Shown: positions 9,565 to 20,501 of the stretch, piece after piece
Layout of the letters: each line of letters begins with the position of its first letter
How positions within the stretch are numbered: the first letter of the stretch is position 1
NCBI RefSeq assembly: GCF_000003815.2
Contig: NC_049992.1
Coordinates: forward strand, 13,493,105-13,557,104
Length of the DNA stretch: 64,000 nt
DNA from: Branchiostoma floridae
Lineage: Eukaryota > Chordata > Leptocardii > Amphioxiformes > Branchiostomatidae
Direction of reading: 5' to 3'
Translations under genes and position numbers: made by a program
Notes under the pieces: generated by a model
Database searches by the model: none
What the model saw: only the letters and a program-made list of their open reading frames with translations
Told to the model about the DNA's origin: nothing

Positions 9565-12343
9565 ATGGACCGACTAATGTGGGTTTTAGTCTTGACTACG
9601 CTCATGTGGACCACAGGTGAGCTTGAAATAAACATTCCTGCAGGGCCCCTGGTCTGACGTGCCTTATCGGTCAGATATCTCACTGTTCGTTTCAGCCTGG
9701 CATGAAATATTGTCGGGAAGCAGTTGGACGCATATGTGTTATATGCTGCACGGTTTGTTGTGATGGTGATGACTATTCACCAGGTCAGGATCGTGACAGA
9801 ACAAAACAAACTGTACAGATCTTAGCCTGGTATCAAGCCGAATTAGAGCTCTCGAGCTCCTCTACTGTCCCCTCCGTAAATACGTATTTGCGCAGAGGAC
9901 AGAAGAGACTCGGGAGCTATAATTCGGTTGGATACCAGGCTAACAGATCTTGCGAGATAGTTGTCTGTGTCCATTTATTCCATGCTTAGGATTAACTACG
10001 CCTTTGGGTGAGGGCAGTCACAAAAGTACATTTCTACATGTAAAAGATAGAGCTGGACTTTGGACTAACAACATGTTATGAAACAGCTCTTCGATGACCT
10101 TGTACGGGGTACAAAAATCAATGCTTTACCCACCAACACAGTATCGGCAAAACCTTTGGGTCAACATGCTTTACTTTCAAATTTTAAGCTTCAATGGTCA
10201 TCATTTTGAAGAATTTCTTATATTCCGTTATGATTTGTTCGTGCGAATCATATTTAAACACATGTCATCATCGTTATGGTTCTTTGACGTCTGTCTCTAT
10301 ATTGACAGATGAAAGAGTGCGTCAATGAATAATTGCTACAGAACTTTGAGAAAGAACCTACCAAAACACGACTTTTGTTTAATCCTTAACAAAAGTCGTA
10401 TTCAATATCAAGCTTTGGACTAATAAGTCTAATGTGTGATGGAAGGTCAAAATCCCTGACGAAGCATCACCCAGAATATATGATATATGTGGGAATAATG
10501 TTTAATCCCCCCCCCCCCCCTAAAAACGCATGCGGTACAAATGTACGTGTAGTGAGAAGGGAACATCAACATTAGGGACATAGAAAATAAATTGACTTCC
10601 CATTTGTTTTTATACTTCAGCCCAAGGAATTTACGTGGACAATGGGAATCCATATGACAACGGAACCCTGGAGGTGATGACGTTAACTATCAGCCAACAT
10701 GACGCTCCACTGCTCACCAAAGGTGAGAAAAAAATCAACGTTAACGTCGATCCGTCTGTCAATCGACATGGAAATTTGCACAGTACATCTGTTTTGAGTT
10801 GTTTTCATAGTAATGTAAGGACCCAGTCCCACCACCTATCCCACCGCTGCCACCAAATGTAGCAAGTAGCCGAGCTATACATTATAGAATGTATGACTAA
10901 ACGAAGGTAATGTTATTGTCCTTTTCAGTCTACTACCCTAAGAAGATCGACACCTATGCAGTTTTGTTCTTCACGGGTGGTTTACTAGGCTACATACCCG
11001 TAGAGAGTTACAGCATTGTGTTAAAGGCTATTGCCAGCCACGGGTTTGTGGTTGTCGGGGTGGACTACTTACCTTTTTCCACGGTACCATCGACATACGA
11101 GAGGGACAGGGACCAGAGGAAAGTAGGTGACCAGACCAAGAAATACCTGGAGGAACTACAGTGGGTATGTTATCAATTTGGTTGTCGGTTGCCAATTATA
11201 GGGGCCATATGCATGTAACTCTCTTCTAACTTTCTTTTTCTACCTCTGACGAATAACAATAGTTATTGCTTACCGTTTTGTCAAAAGTTTCCATAAAACG
11301 AGGCAATTAGCATAGATGCATTTTATACAGGTTTTGACAGATACTCTGAAATCTTTAACTCTTAGTCACTGATACCAATATTCCAAAGTAAGATATATTA
11401 CGAAGGCCATAAACTGTACACAGATATGTACAGAAATGTACGTGATTCCGCACACGCAGGTAACACAGCACCTGGAGGAGAGAATCGCCAGGCAGCTGAA
11501 CCAAACCGGACTGGTGCCGGCATTCGACCACCTCGGGATTAGCTGCCACTCAGCGGGATGTGACCCTATTGCGGACATGACCTTCCAGAATCACACGTTT
11601 TCAAAGGTTAGAAGCTTACAATGCATTTAGGGGAATTCTTTTACACAACTAGCTGTACTCAAATTGCTTTTCACTAGATAGTTGTGTAAAGGAATTCTCC
11701 TATATCCTATATTCTACCAACCCAATGAAATTATTTTCGGAAGCTTGCAAAGCAGGTTTAGACGCATTGAATTGGTTGTGAAATTGTACACACCTTTTAC
11801 AATTTGTACGATGTTAGAACTGGTTCTCATTTGTGATATTTTAATGGCTGTAACAGTACCTCCGTATTCTAAAATTTAATTTCAAAAATGAAGAATAATT
11901 TGTCGTTCCGTTTTCTAACAATCCTTCGTTATGTTGTGTTTCTTCTACAAGGCTGCCCTGTTCCTAGAACCGTTCAGCTACCACTTTAAGACCCCGGTGA
12001 CGTTCAGAATGCCTGCTCTCATGTACGGCACGGAGTTATCGACCCAGAAGCCCGAGTGCATCTACGTTGGTGAGGGGTACAACCACTTCTACGATTTCTG
12101 GCAATGTCCGAAAATCGTAATGAATGTCAAGGTAAGCATCAACATTCAGATTTATCATAGACATGTATATCAAATGCTCAATGAAAAAGAAGTACATGTG
12201 TAAAGACTCTGATGTCAGAATTTAAGATATGATTCTACCCAGTCAAGTTTTTGAGAATTGCATTTAACCAAAATGTTTACTTTCTATGAAATTCTACCAG
12301 AGTCATGGCCATTGTGAGATCTTGGATCCTCCTACGTTCGAAG
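9565..12343 (+). CDS. Gene B, secreted chlorophyllase-like alpha/beta hydrolase (last exon missing in gap)
   Basis: Exons: 9565-9616, 10621-10722, 10929-11164, 11460-11606, 11952-12131, 12301-12343, all with GT/AG junctions and phases matching gene C. Exon 1 encodes a hydrophobic signal peptide (MDRLMWVLVLTTLMWTT). The hydrolase core follows: YYPKKIDTYAVLFFTGG, then SHGFVVVGVDYLPF. The nucleophile elbow is SCHSAGCD and the catalytic-His segment is SHGHCEILD. The order and spacing fit plant and bacterial chlorophyllases, which hydrolyse the phytol ester of chlorophyll; the family assignment is established by pattern, the substrate is not. The seventh exon is expected just after 12343 but an assembly gap starts at 12467, so 253 of about 316 residues are present. 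No lesion is seen in the six exons. Confidence 0.85.
9823..9942. mobile_element. 120-bp palindromic MITE (hAT-like) with 8-bp target-site duplication
   Basis: The element begins TAGCCTGGTATC and ends GATACCAGGCTA, with inverted arms of about 50 bases that carry a few mismatches. It is flanked on both sides by the exact 8-mer ACAGATCT (9815-9822 and 9943-9950). An 8-bp duplication fits hAT transposition. It lies in intron 1 of gene B. Confidence 0.85.
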
Positions 12344-12466
12344 GTAAGTAAACATGAAAAAAAATGTATTTCCTTCTGTCAGAAGAAACAAGCTTATACA
12401 AAAAGAAACTTGCAGTCTTGAAATGCCAAAACAACGTTATAGTAAAATAATGATGAAAATGGCCAA

Positions 12467-12566
12467 NNNNNNNNNNNNNNNNNNNNNNNNNNNNNNNNNN
12501 NNNNNNNNNNNNNNNNNNNNNNNNNNNNNNNNNNNNNNNNNNNNNNNNNNNNNNNNNNNNNNNNNN
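12467..12566. other. Assembly gap (100 N)
   Basis: Exactly 100 N, so a placeholder of unknown true length. It lies where the last exon and 3' end of gene B should be, and shortly before gene C. Confidence 0.95.
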
Positions 12567-12705
12567 CGTGCTAAGCTTGTTCGATACATTGACCTTAATT
12601 GTTTGCATAGTTAGGTTAGCTGCTCATGTGAGCTGCATGTCACGCAGTTGAGAATTGTTAGAGACTGAAAAGACCAGTTACGTACGAACAGACTCACCAA
12701 GCAAG

Positions 12706-15700
12706 ATGAACCAACTAACGTGGGTTGTGGTCCTGGCTATCTCCATGACCAAGCTGTGGATAACAGGTGAGTTTGGAAAACGATCCTCTGTAAAGAGAAA
12801 TCCGTCTGACTCGACATACTTGGTGGGTATTACATCGTGCCTACGTTTTAACGGCTTTCTTGAGAAGCATTGAGGATGCTAGCACACAGCTCACAGCTGT
12901 GTTACATTTTACCTTGTGGTCTACGGTTTAGTCATAATGACCATCGTAGGACCGTAGTAAAATGACGGCAAAATTCACCTGTATTCATCAATGAAGAAAG
13001 TATTCAGTTTGTATGTGTTCAGTCCTAGTAAGGTAAATGCAGTCTTGCGCCCCTTTATCCCTCTTGACGTGAAGTAAGAAAGGACGTTCTTCACATACAA
13101 TCTTAAGACGTTATACGTAGGTAACAGCTGTATTTTGTATTATACACTAGCAGGCTATGATACAGCTTTTTTTCTATGACATTAAATCGGGGGCAAAGGT
13201 CACTTACCATGTTCATGATTAACAGGTTTGTGTGTGTGTGTGTTGGGTGTAAACCGTTCCCTCAGGTCGCCTCCTTCAAATCTTTCTCTATTGTTCACGT
13301 AAAGATTATCGATGTCCTGTTGAATCATTCCAGCCCATCTCTTAATAGTCTTACCTTAGTAAGTTACAGTAACTGCACAAGCCAGTCTATTTTCTAGATA
13401 CATACAAATCTCAGTAACAATTAGAAGTATATGTGGGGTCTACATCATACAGGACTAAAACATAGCCACGGTCTTTCTGAGTGATATTAGCCAAAGGGCC
13501 CAGAAATGGATAACTCCAACTTTCAGAAAAGTTCGAAGTTTACTTTGAGTAACGTATCATTCTGTCCTTTGTTTCAGCGCAAGGCATTTACGTGGACAAT
13601 GGAAACCCATATGACAAGGGAACACTGCAAGTCCTTAATTTCACTATCAGCCAGCATGACGCCCCACTACTCACCAAAGGTAATCCGAATATCAAATATC
13701 ATCCATAACTACACATTACATGTACATATCTCATTTATGATTTCATCCTGATTTTTATGTCCAAAACTTCAAGACGATTTAAGATGCTTGAATGTAAGGT
13801 CATCTGCAATCTTCCCTCAACTGAAACGGGAGCCGATACCGACTTCCAAGCCCCTTTGACGACGTCACACATCTGGTCTGGATGTGTGACATAGGCTTTG
13901 GGTCATTTTAACTTGATAAGTATTAGAGGACTGATCGAAAGCGTGTTGGTAAGCACTTTATTTTGTGTAAAGATATAAAGTTTAAAATTGCAACATAATG
14001 ATCTATAAAGATTCTGCTCTCATTTGCAGTCTACTACCCAAAGAAGATCGACACGTATGCAGTTCTGTTTTTCACGGGTGGTTTGCTAGGATACATACCA
14101 GCAGAGAGTTACAGTGATGTGTTAACGCGGGTGGCCAGTCACGGGTTTGTAGTGATAGGGGTGGACTATCTACCATTCCCTATTCCAACTCCTCCAGTAG
14201 GCGTTATAGGGGATAGAGCTCACAGGCAGGGTGTTGGGAGTCACCAGTCCAAGAAATACATGGAGGAACTGCAGTGGGTAGGTTTAAATCTTATATATCT
14301 TTTCAATAGCCAAAATAACAAACAATACTACTAGTTGGGCTAAGAAAATCTGACGGTCTATGTAGCCTACTATTGGCATGGTTCTAGATGCCTGTGTCAA
14401 TGGAAAAATTATCCAGGTACAATTGGTCACATTGGCAAGGTGTTTGGTCCCTATGAAGAGGTGGTCACTTGTTCAGGCTTGAGTGTATTTGTACATAATA
14501 TTTCACTTCTTTGGGCACTCCAATATTTATAATTCACACAAGTGGCTCTGGACCCACATCTCTTCCTAAAATATAATAATATAATTACTCAATAAATACC
14601 CATTGAAAATACATGTGCTAATTTTAGAATCAATACAAAAAGTCTGTTTAAAAGAAGTCCACCTTTGTCCACATACAGTTAACACAGAATCTGGAGGGAA
14701 GAATTGCTCAGCAGCTCAACCACACTACACTACCCCGACTGGTGCCGGCATTCGACCACTTGGCGGTTAGCTGCCACTCTGCTGGATGTGACCCCTTTGC
14801 GGACATGATTGTACAGAATCATACATTTGCAGCGGTAAGAAATCATGCTGCCAATTTGGGAGAAACTGTAGAAGTGGGTGCAAAATTGAGGACCTTTATA
14901 TTATGTTATGTGTAGTGTTTAATATTCTAACTATACACTAATCATTTTAAATATCTTTCATTACACCTTTTTCAAAAATCCCTTTTTCTTCTACTTATTC
15001 TTTTTACAACAGGCTGCCCTATTTCTGGAACCGTTTAGCTTCCACTTCAAAACTCCGCTGACGTTCAACATGCCTGCCCTCATACTCGGCACGGAGTTCT
15101 CAACGGAACACCCAGCGTGCATCTGGCCTAATGAGGGATACGACCACTTCTACGACATGTGGAAATGTCCAAAAATTGTCATGAACGTCAAGGTAAGCAT
15201 GCATATTACTGTAAATACATTTAAGTTTGTGGGGATTTGATTTTGCGGTAGCAGGAAAAAGGACTTTTCGCGGTAGCACCCCGTGCACTGTAGTCTCTTA
15301 CTGCCATGAAAAAAATGCTTGCGGTGCTTTTAAGTTCGCGGTGAAGCGGCCACTGCAAAAATCGCAAACATTAAACCACCGCGACAGTTTCTGCATTTAC
15401 AGTGCATGCATATGTTTACTTTTGATGCTGTAATAGTAACTGCAAACAATGACACATAGCACAGCTATTATACAAACAGATGATGCAAACAGCTTCTTTG
15501 GACAATATTTTTTTCTTTCTTTTGAATCTCCACAGGGTCATGGCCACTGTGAAATGCTGGATGCTGGGATGTACTCAGGTAAGGCACCAGCCTTGGTTAT
15601 GTTAAAGCAAAATATACACAAAGAAACATCTAGCAATACATTCAAGAATTTTGATTATGTCATAAAAAGAATCCTAGAAGGACCAGTAATAGGGACATAC

Positions 15701-16160
15701 ATGCACTATGGGGTCTAAATTATACATTTTAACAGACATCTTAAGCTCTGTCACAAGTCTTAACCTCAATCACTTTTTCAAACATTTTAGAACAAAACTT
15801 GTGAGAAGACGTGAGGTATTTATCAATAGCTGGACCAGACATCTTGCTTGGTATTTGCTTGCAAATAATACCATCTAAGAAGAAACATCCCTCTGACTTA
15901 TAACATTGTAAATTATAACATACGCCATTTAAAACAAACATCTCTATAAAAAAATGATGTCTTCCACAGTGTGTGCAAAGGAACAGTTCTGTAAGTCTAA
16001 TCCGGATGCAGACCTCAACAAGTATCACAGCTTTGTACAAGGCATCAGCGTGGCCTTCCTTACCACCGAGCTACAGGGACAGAACAAGCTGCAGTACGTC
16101 ACTAACACCACCTTACTGCCTGTGGAGCTGCTGGAGTTTAAGAAAGTCTTAGACTGTTGA
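12706..16160 (+). CDS. Gene C, secreted chlorophyllase-like alpha/beta hydrolase, complete
   Basis: Seven exons: 12706-12766, 13578-13679, 14030-14277, 14679-14834, 15013-15192, 15536-15578, 15970-16160. They total 981 bases and encode 326 residues; every junction is GT/AG and the phases close. Residues 1-20 are a signal peptide (MNQLTWVVVLAISMTKLW), so the enzyme is probably secreted or luminal. The putative nucleophile is Ser171 in SCHSAGCD; plant chlorophyllases have GHSRGG there. The exon 6 segment GHGHCEMLD carries His253, matching the GHMDMLD region of chlorophyllases. Exon 5 has the LILGTE and NEGYDHFYDMWKC region that precedes it in the family. Exon 7 has FCKSNPD and VAFL as in chlorophyllase C-termini. 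Gene B is a tandem paralogue with identical exon structure. A related esterase of the dienelactone or PET-hydrolase type is the alternative function. Confidence 0.88.
15207..15403. mobile_element. 197-bp MITE with exact 10-bp target-site duplication
   Basis: It starts TACTGTAAAT and ends ATTTACAGT, and has imperfect inverted arms rich in CGCGGT-type blocks. Both sides carry the exact 10-mer GCATGCATAT (15197-15206 and 15404-15413). A 9-11 bp duplication fits Mutator-like elements. It is inserted in intron 5 of gene C, with the left duplication starting only four bases inside the splice donor. Confidence 0.85.
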
Positions 16161-16323
16161 AGCAAAGATTTTGAATCTTGACAAGACTAACAATCACATG
16201 TACATGTAGCTGTTATACATCAAATGTAAGCATCAGGCAATTTTTTTGTCTGTGAGGAATTATTGTCTATCAGCCTCTCTTGATATGTCTCATACATGCC
16301 TTCATCTCTTATTTAATATGTAA

Positions 16324-16456
16324 TGTAACAGTGGGGTTCAAGCGCCACAAAACTAACCATGCCAACAGAGACCGTCCCTTTTGGTGTAACGGTTAGTGCA
16401 TTGAGTTTGTGATCTGGCAGCCTGGGTTTGGCATGGGTTTGAATCCCGGGAGCCAG
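16324..16456 (+). repeat. tRNA-derived SINE-like repeat, copy 1
   Basis: A Pol III A box (TTGGTGTAACGGTTAG) and B box (GGGTTTGAATCCC) lie about 55 bases apart, preceded by TGTAACAGTGGGGTTCAAG. The same arrangement recurs on the minus strand at 49014-49134. It occupies the short space between the convergent ends of gene C and BAG1. Confidence 0.7.
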
Positions 16457-16460
16457 AAGA

Positions 16461-16466
16461 TTTATT
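16461..16466 (-). terminator. Candidate poly(A) signal of BAG1
   Basis: TTTATT on the plus strand is AATAAA on the minus strand, about 185 bases after BAG1's stop codon and right at the edge of the SINE-like repeat. Confidence 0.4.
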
Positions 16467-16506
16467 CTACTCGCTTTTTACAGTAACATTAGTTACATTC
16501 TGTGGA

Positions 16507-16512
16507 AATAAA
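16507..16512 (+). terminator. Candidate poly(A) signal of gene C
   Basis: The first AATAAA on the plus strand after gene C's stop codon, about 350 bases downstream. It lies past the SINE-like repeat and close to the end of BAG1 on the other strand. Confidence 0.4.
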
Positions 16513-16649
16513 TAGACACAACTAATTTATACACATGTCACCATGCTATATGAGAGGTTGAGTATACCAAAACATGATCATTCACATTCTTCTTAAGAAA
16601 TGCCAACACTTCTTACTGATTGAGACCTTTGTTTTTTACAGCAAATCTA

Positions 16650-19600
16650 TCATAGTGTACTCTTTGTCTTGACATGTCTTGTTCTGGTCAGTAAACTATC
16701 ACATCTGTCCAGTAGAACCTGTAAGACAGAGATCTATCACTATATGATAGTATATCACTATCAGGTCTGTTGTGACTGGGGATATCCTATGAAAACTAGA
16801 AAGGAACAATGCTGAAAAGTACAAACATGAAGGTTATCTTATTCCTGATTCTAGTGCTTACAGAACACACCTTTTGAACCCTGAGTTTAAAACTATATAT
16901 AATGCATACATGAGCAGTGGAAAAATGTATGTATATATTTGCCTTAACTATGGCTCTTAGCCTGTGATCTTTGTGTGACTACCTACACTATTTCTTCAAG
17001 TTTATTTATTGACCAAACTGCCCCCCCCCAAAAAAAGAAACAGACAGATAGACTAAATAAATTGTTTAAAAAACTATGAATGGTGTGTTTAGTATATTCA
17101 ACTGACATTCTAATTGCCAAGATTTGAATATTAAACTTTATTTACAATCCCTGGCATCTTTAATTTGTTTTTAAACCTTTCAAATGAACATCATACCCCC
17201 CTCCCACACACAGAAGATCTGATCAGGTTCCTACTTTTGTTACCACCTAGTGCTATGGAGGTCAAAGTTTAGTCACCTGAATTCTCTGTACCACACTTTT
17301 CCTCTTCTTTTTTGCATCAATATGACTTTCCTGAATGATCTGAAAGAAGCAAGCAAGGTTATCACTATCTTATGTTGGAATTACACATTATGTGCCATAA
17401 AAGGTAACAAAATGTGTGTCTCAGTTTTCATCTCTTTATCTTGTACTTTCTATGCCTACAATATATAAGATGAACAATAAGAGTAAGTTAGAATATGGGC
17501 TTCATGCCCTGGCCACACTCCTAGCTGTTAAATCTTGCAATTCTATCAGCTTGTGAAGCTTTGTCAGCATTTTGGTAGGCATGACCCTGCGACGGGATTG
17601 CATTAAAACTAACCCTTGTACCATACCTGTTATATAAATCTTAATGTATCACTCATCTATCGGGAATGTGGCCTGACCACTTCAGTCACCCATATCTGTC
17701 CTCCTAAGTAACTATGGTTACAATCTAATAAGGTGTGTTGATGTTTGACAAATAAGGTGTTCACCCTGAAAACATGTCTCATCTAATGGTGGCATCAGCA
17801 AAGAACAAGGGTCAGAAGACAGGAAGGTTAGGGTGACATGGGCAAAGTCTGACAGGCAAATGATGACATCAGCAAAACATGCTTTAATCAAATTACAAAC
17901 ATACTAATTTAAGAGTATAAGGCAGATACATTGATGAAGTTTAGACATCCTGGTAATGAGATTCTCAAATCAAAAGACATGCGAGAAATGCAAGAAAGTT
18001 TTTGTAAATGGTCAGAAGTTCCGTCAGTATAAGTAAGGTACAGTGTAGAGGTAGTCAGGGTGTAATGATTTGTTTTGATTGTTTCACCATAACATACCCT
18101 AAATTATTCAATAGATGTTCAAACCACATTTTTGTGAGGTTTTAGATGCAAATATTTGATATAACGCTATGTACCTATCTGTTTAAGGAAGAATGCAAAA
18201 AATGTAGGGTTCTTACTGTTGAGTCTAGTCTTTCCAACATCTTCATGAGTTCTTCTGTTGACAGTCCTATTCTCTTCTCCAGCTTGGGTAATGACTCGGT
18301 CATTAAAGGTTCCTCAAGGAATCCCTACAAGGAAGGAAGGATCATGGACTTGAAACACACATTTGCATATTTACGTTTTCCCTTACCATTTCTCCACTCA
18401 TTCTGGCAGTCCAATGATTGAATAACCTATCTTTTGAAAGACTTGACTGTAAGGTTTGACTCATAATTGCGGATCATCCAGGGCTCTAAAGTTGTAGTAC
18501 ACGCTATGTTTCTTCATGTGGTTGTCTAGTCTTTCCTGAAAGCAGCTACACTTGGAGATGTCACCACCGGCTCTGGTAGATTGTTCCACCATGAGACAAC
18601 CCTGATGCAGAAGAAATGTGACCTTCAGTCTTTTCAGTACTAGTATGTGTGGTGGGTTCTTAAACAAGCTCAAGGTTTGGATCCTATTGTTATATAGTGT
18701 ACTAGTATCTTCATCAGAGAAAATATAAAGAAAACTTTCCGTACTCATACCTTCTCCATCCCTTCCAGTTCATCAGACATCCCTGTAAGTTTCTTCTCCA
18801 CAGCTTCTTGAGCCTTGTCCACTTCCTCAAGACTCTTTAACTCTGCTTCTTCTTCGGGGTTGTGCTGAAACGTGTTACACATTCCATACACAATAACATG
18901 AATAAGGTTTGTAAGATACTGCTATCATGTGACGTTATCAACATGATATGATGATGATGATGATAGTCGTGTTACAAACCTAGTGTTAAGGGATGGGAAA
19001 AAACATGTCAAAGGGAAAAAAGAAAATTGCTTATTTAACAATCCAAAACCTGGTTGGATTCCACAGATCTGTCTCTGTCTGACCTCTTTATTAAATGAAT
19101 GACTACTTCATAAAGCACCTGTCTAAAATAGCTCCTGGGGGGACTTTAAAGTATAAACGTGCATGTTATACATGTATGTTCTCCTTTCTTTGATTGGCAA
19201 ATTTCTTCTACCACTGACCTTTTTTCCAATCATCATGACCTTGGCACCATCCTTAAGGCCCATCTCTTCTAGTGTCTTCTCAGGATCCTTTAAGGACTTA
19301 CCTGGAATGCAAGAAAACACACATCTATTGGGGGATTGCTACACAATTACCTGAATACTTTGTTCCTCAACCAACTATGAATACATGAAACTATCTAGTC
19401 TCTACCAGACTCCGGATCGCTGTTAATGCGTGGATCGCGTGCTGTTCCCTACCCAGCTATATTCCTCTGGCTGGCTTACTCCTCTATTTGTTCCATTTCT
19501 ACGGTTTAACAGCAATCCGGAGTCTGGTAGAGACTAGAAACTATCTGCCAAGACTATTGCTCTTAAGTTAACTTAGATTTAAACTGACAAGCACAGTCAA

Positions 19601-20501
19601 GAAAAGATTTGAGAGAATTTTCACAATCCAATTTCTTTATATTCATAGGAATCAGAATCTGTATCTATATAAACGTTGATGTTATGTAACCTTTTTTTTT
19701 AGTAACGCATCAGAATATCAGCATTTGCATCAAAGAGACACAACAGCAACTGTCAACGTGCAGCTAAAATCCAAGCTAAGAACTGGTTACTACCTTTATA
19801 TATAAGTCTCTGGTTTTGTACAGGCACTCCTGTTGCCTTCCATGCAGCCAGAGCCAGATGTTCTACCATGACAACTCGGTTCTCCTCATCATCTGGTACA
19901 CAAACATCGATGCTGTGCTTCTGAGAGCCTGGATGTGGGGGAACATGTGGATTAGGTACATGATTCTCAGCCAGTTTTGATAAAGACATAAAACTTATAC
20001 CATAAATGCACCTGTTACAAGGCACATGTATAATCATAATGGGACGCAGCTCGCAGCAGATCACTGCCAACTTGAATATGATTCACAACATCAGCATACA
20101 CAACATGTCAAAATTCAACACTATATATCAATAGTAGAATTACATTTTCTCGGTGCCATAGTAGTAAATCTAGAAGGAAAAAGTATCGTATGAAGCTAAT
20201 GAAATAAATAAAACAGAATAAAGTCACTACAACCTGGCATCATGTTACATTGACAATTGAGATTGCTGCTGTTTCCCTGTCAATAAACGTTAGAGACGCC
20301 TGGCGCCCCCCTCCCCACATGACGAAAAATTTGAAAGCTCTCTTCCACAAAATTGATACAGGAAGCAAACAATGTATCGATTTATTCAAAGACAACTAAC
20401 ATTAATATCACGCTGGGAAAATAGCCCATATGGGTTAACGTGAGGTTGAGAATATTGACTTTCATACCGTGAACAATCAAAAGCTTCATGGAGGCAGCCA
20501 T
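16650..20501 (-). CDS. BAG1: BAG family molecular chaperone regulator 1 (BAG1)
   Basis: Seven minus-strand exons: 20501-20468, 19928-19794, 19301-19219, 18864-18751, 18324-18217, 17339-17277, 16718-16650. They sum to 606 bases, 201 residues, with consistent phases. Residues about 5-83 form a ubiquitin-like domain (NQRLIYKGKSLKDPEKTLEE, then GLKDGAKVMMIGKK). Residues about 100-190 form a BAG domain: EELMKMLERLDST, the basic KKKRKSVVQRIQ, and VLLDRCDSL at the end, matching the third helix that contacts the Hsp70 nucleotide-binding domain. BAG1 is a nucleotide exchange factor for Hsc70/Hsp70 that links it to the proteasome through the ubiquitin-like domain. The length fits the short animal isoform. 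The start is the first ATG of a GCC-rich exon; an in-frame second Met lies four codons on. The 3' end converges on gene C. Confidence 0.92.
19396..19536. mobile_element. 141-bp palindromic MITE in BAG1 intron 2
   Basis: It begins TAGTCTCTACCAGACTCCGG and ends in its reverse complement, with arms of about 30 bases and only one or two mismatches. It is flanked by the exact 9-mer GAAACTATC (19387-19395 and 19537-19545). The ends resemble sequence at about 48272 in actin 4 intron 3. Confidence 0.82.

Noticed and set aside
17500-17580. Possible alternative last exon of BAG1 on the minus strand (DKASQADRIARF-like)
   Set aside because: It does not fit the BAG third helix; exons at 17339-17277 and 16718-16650 match the domain and phases.
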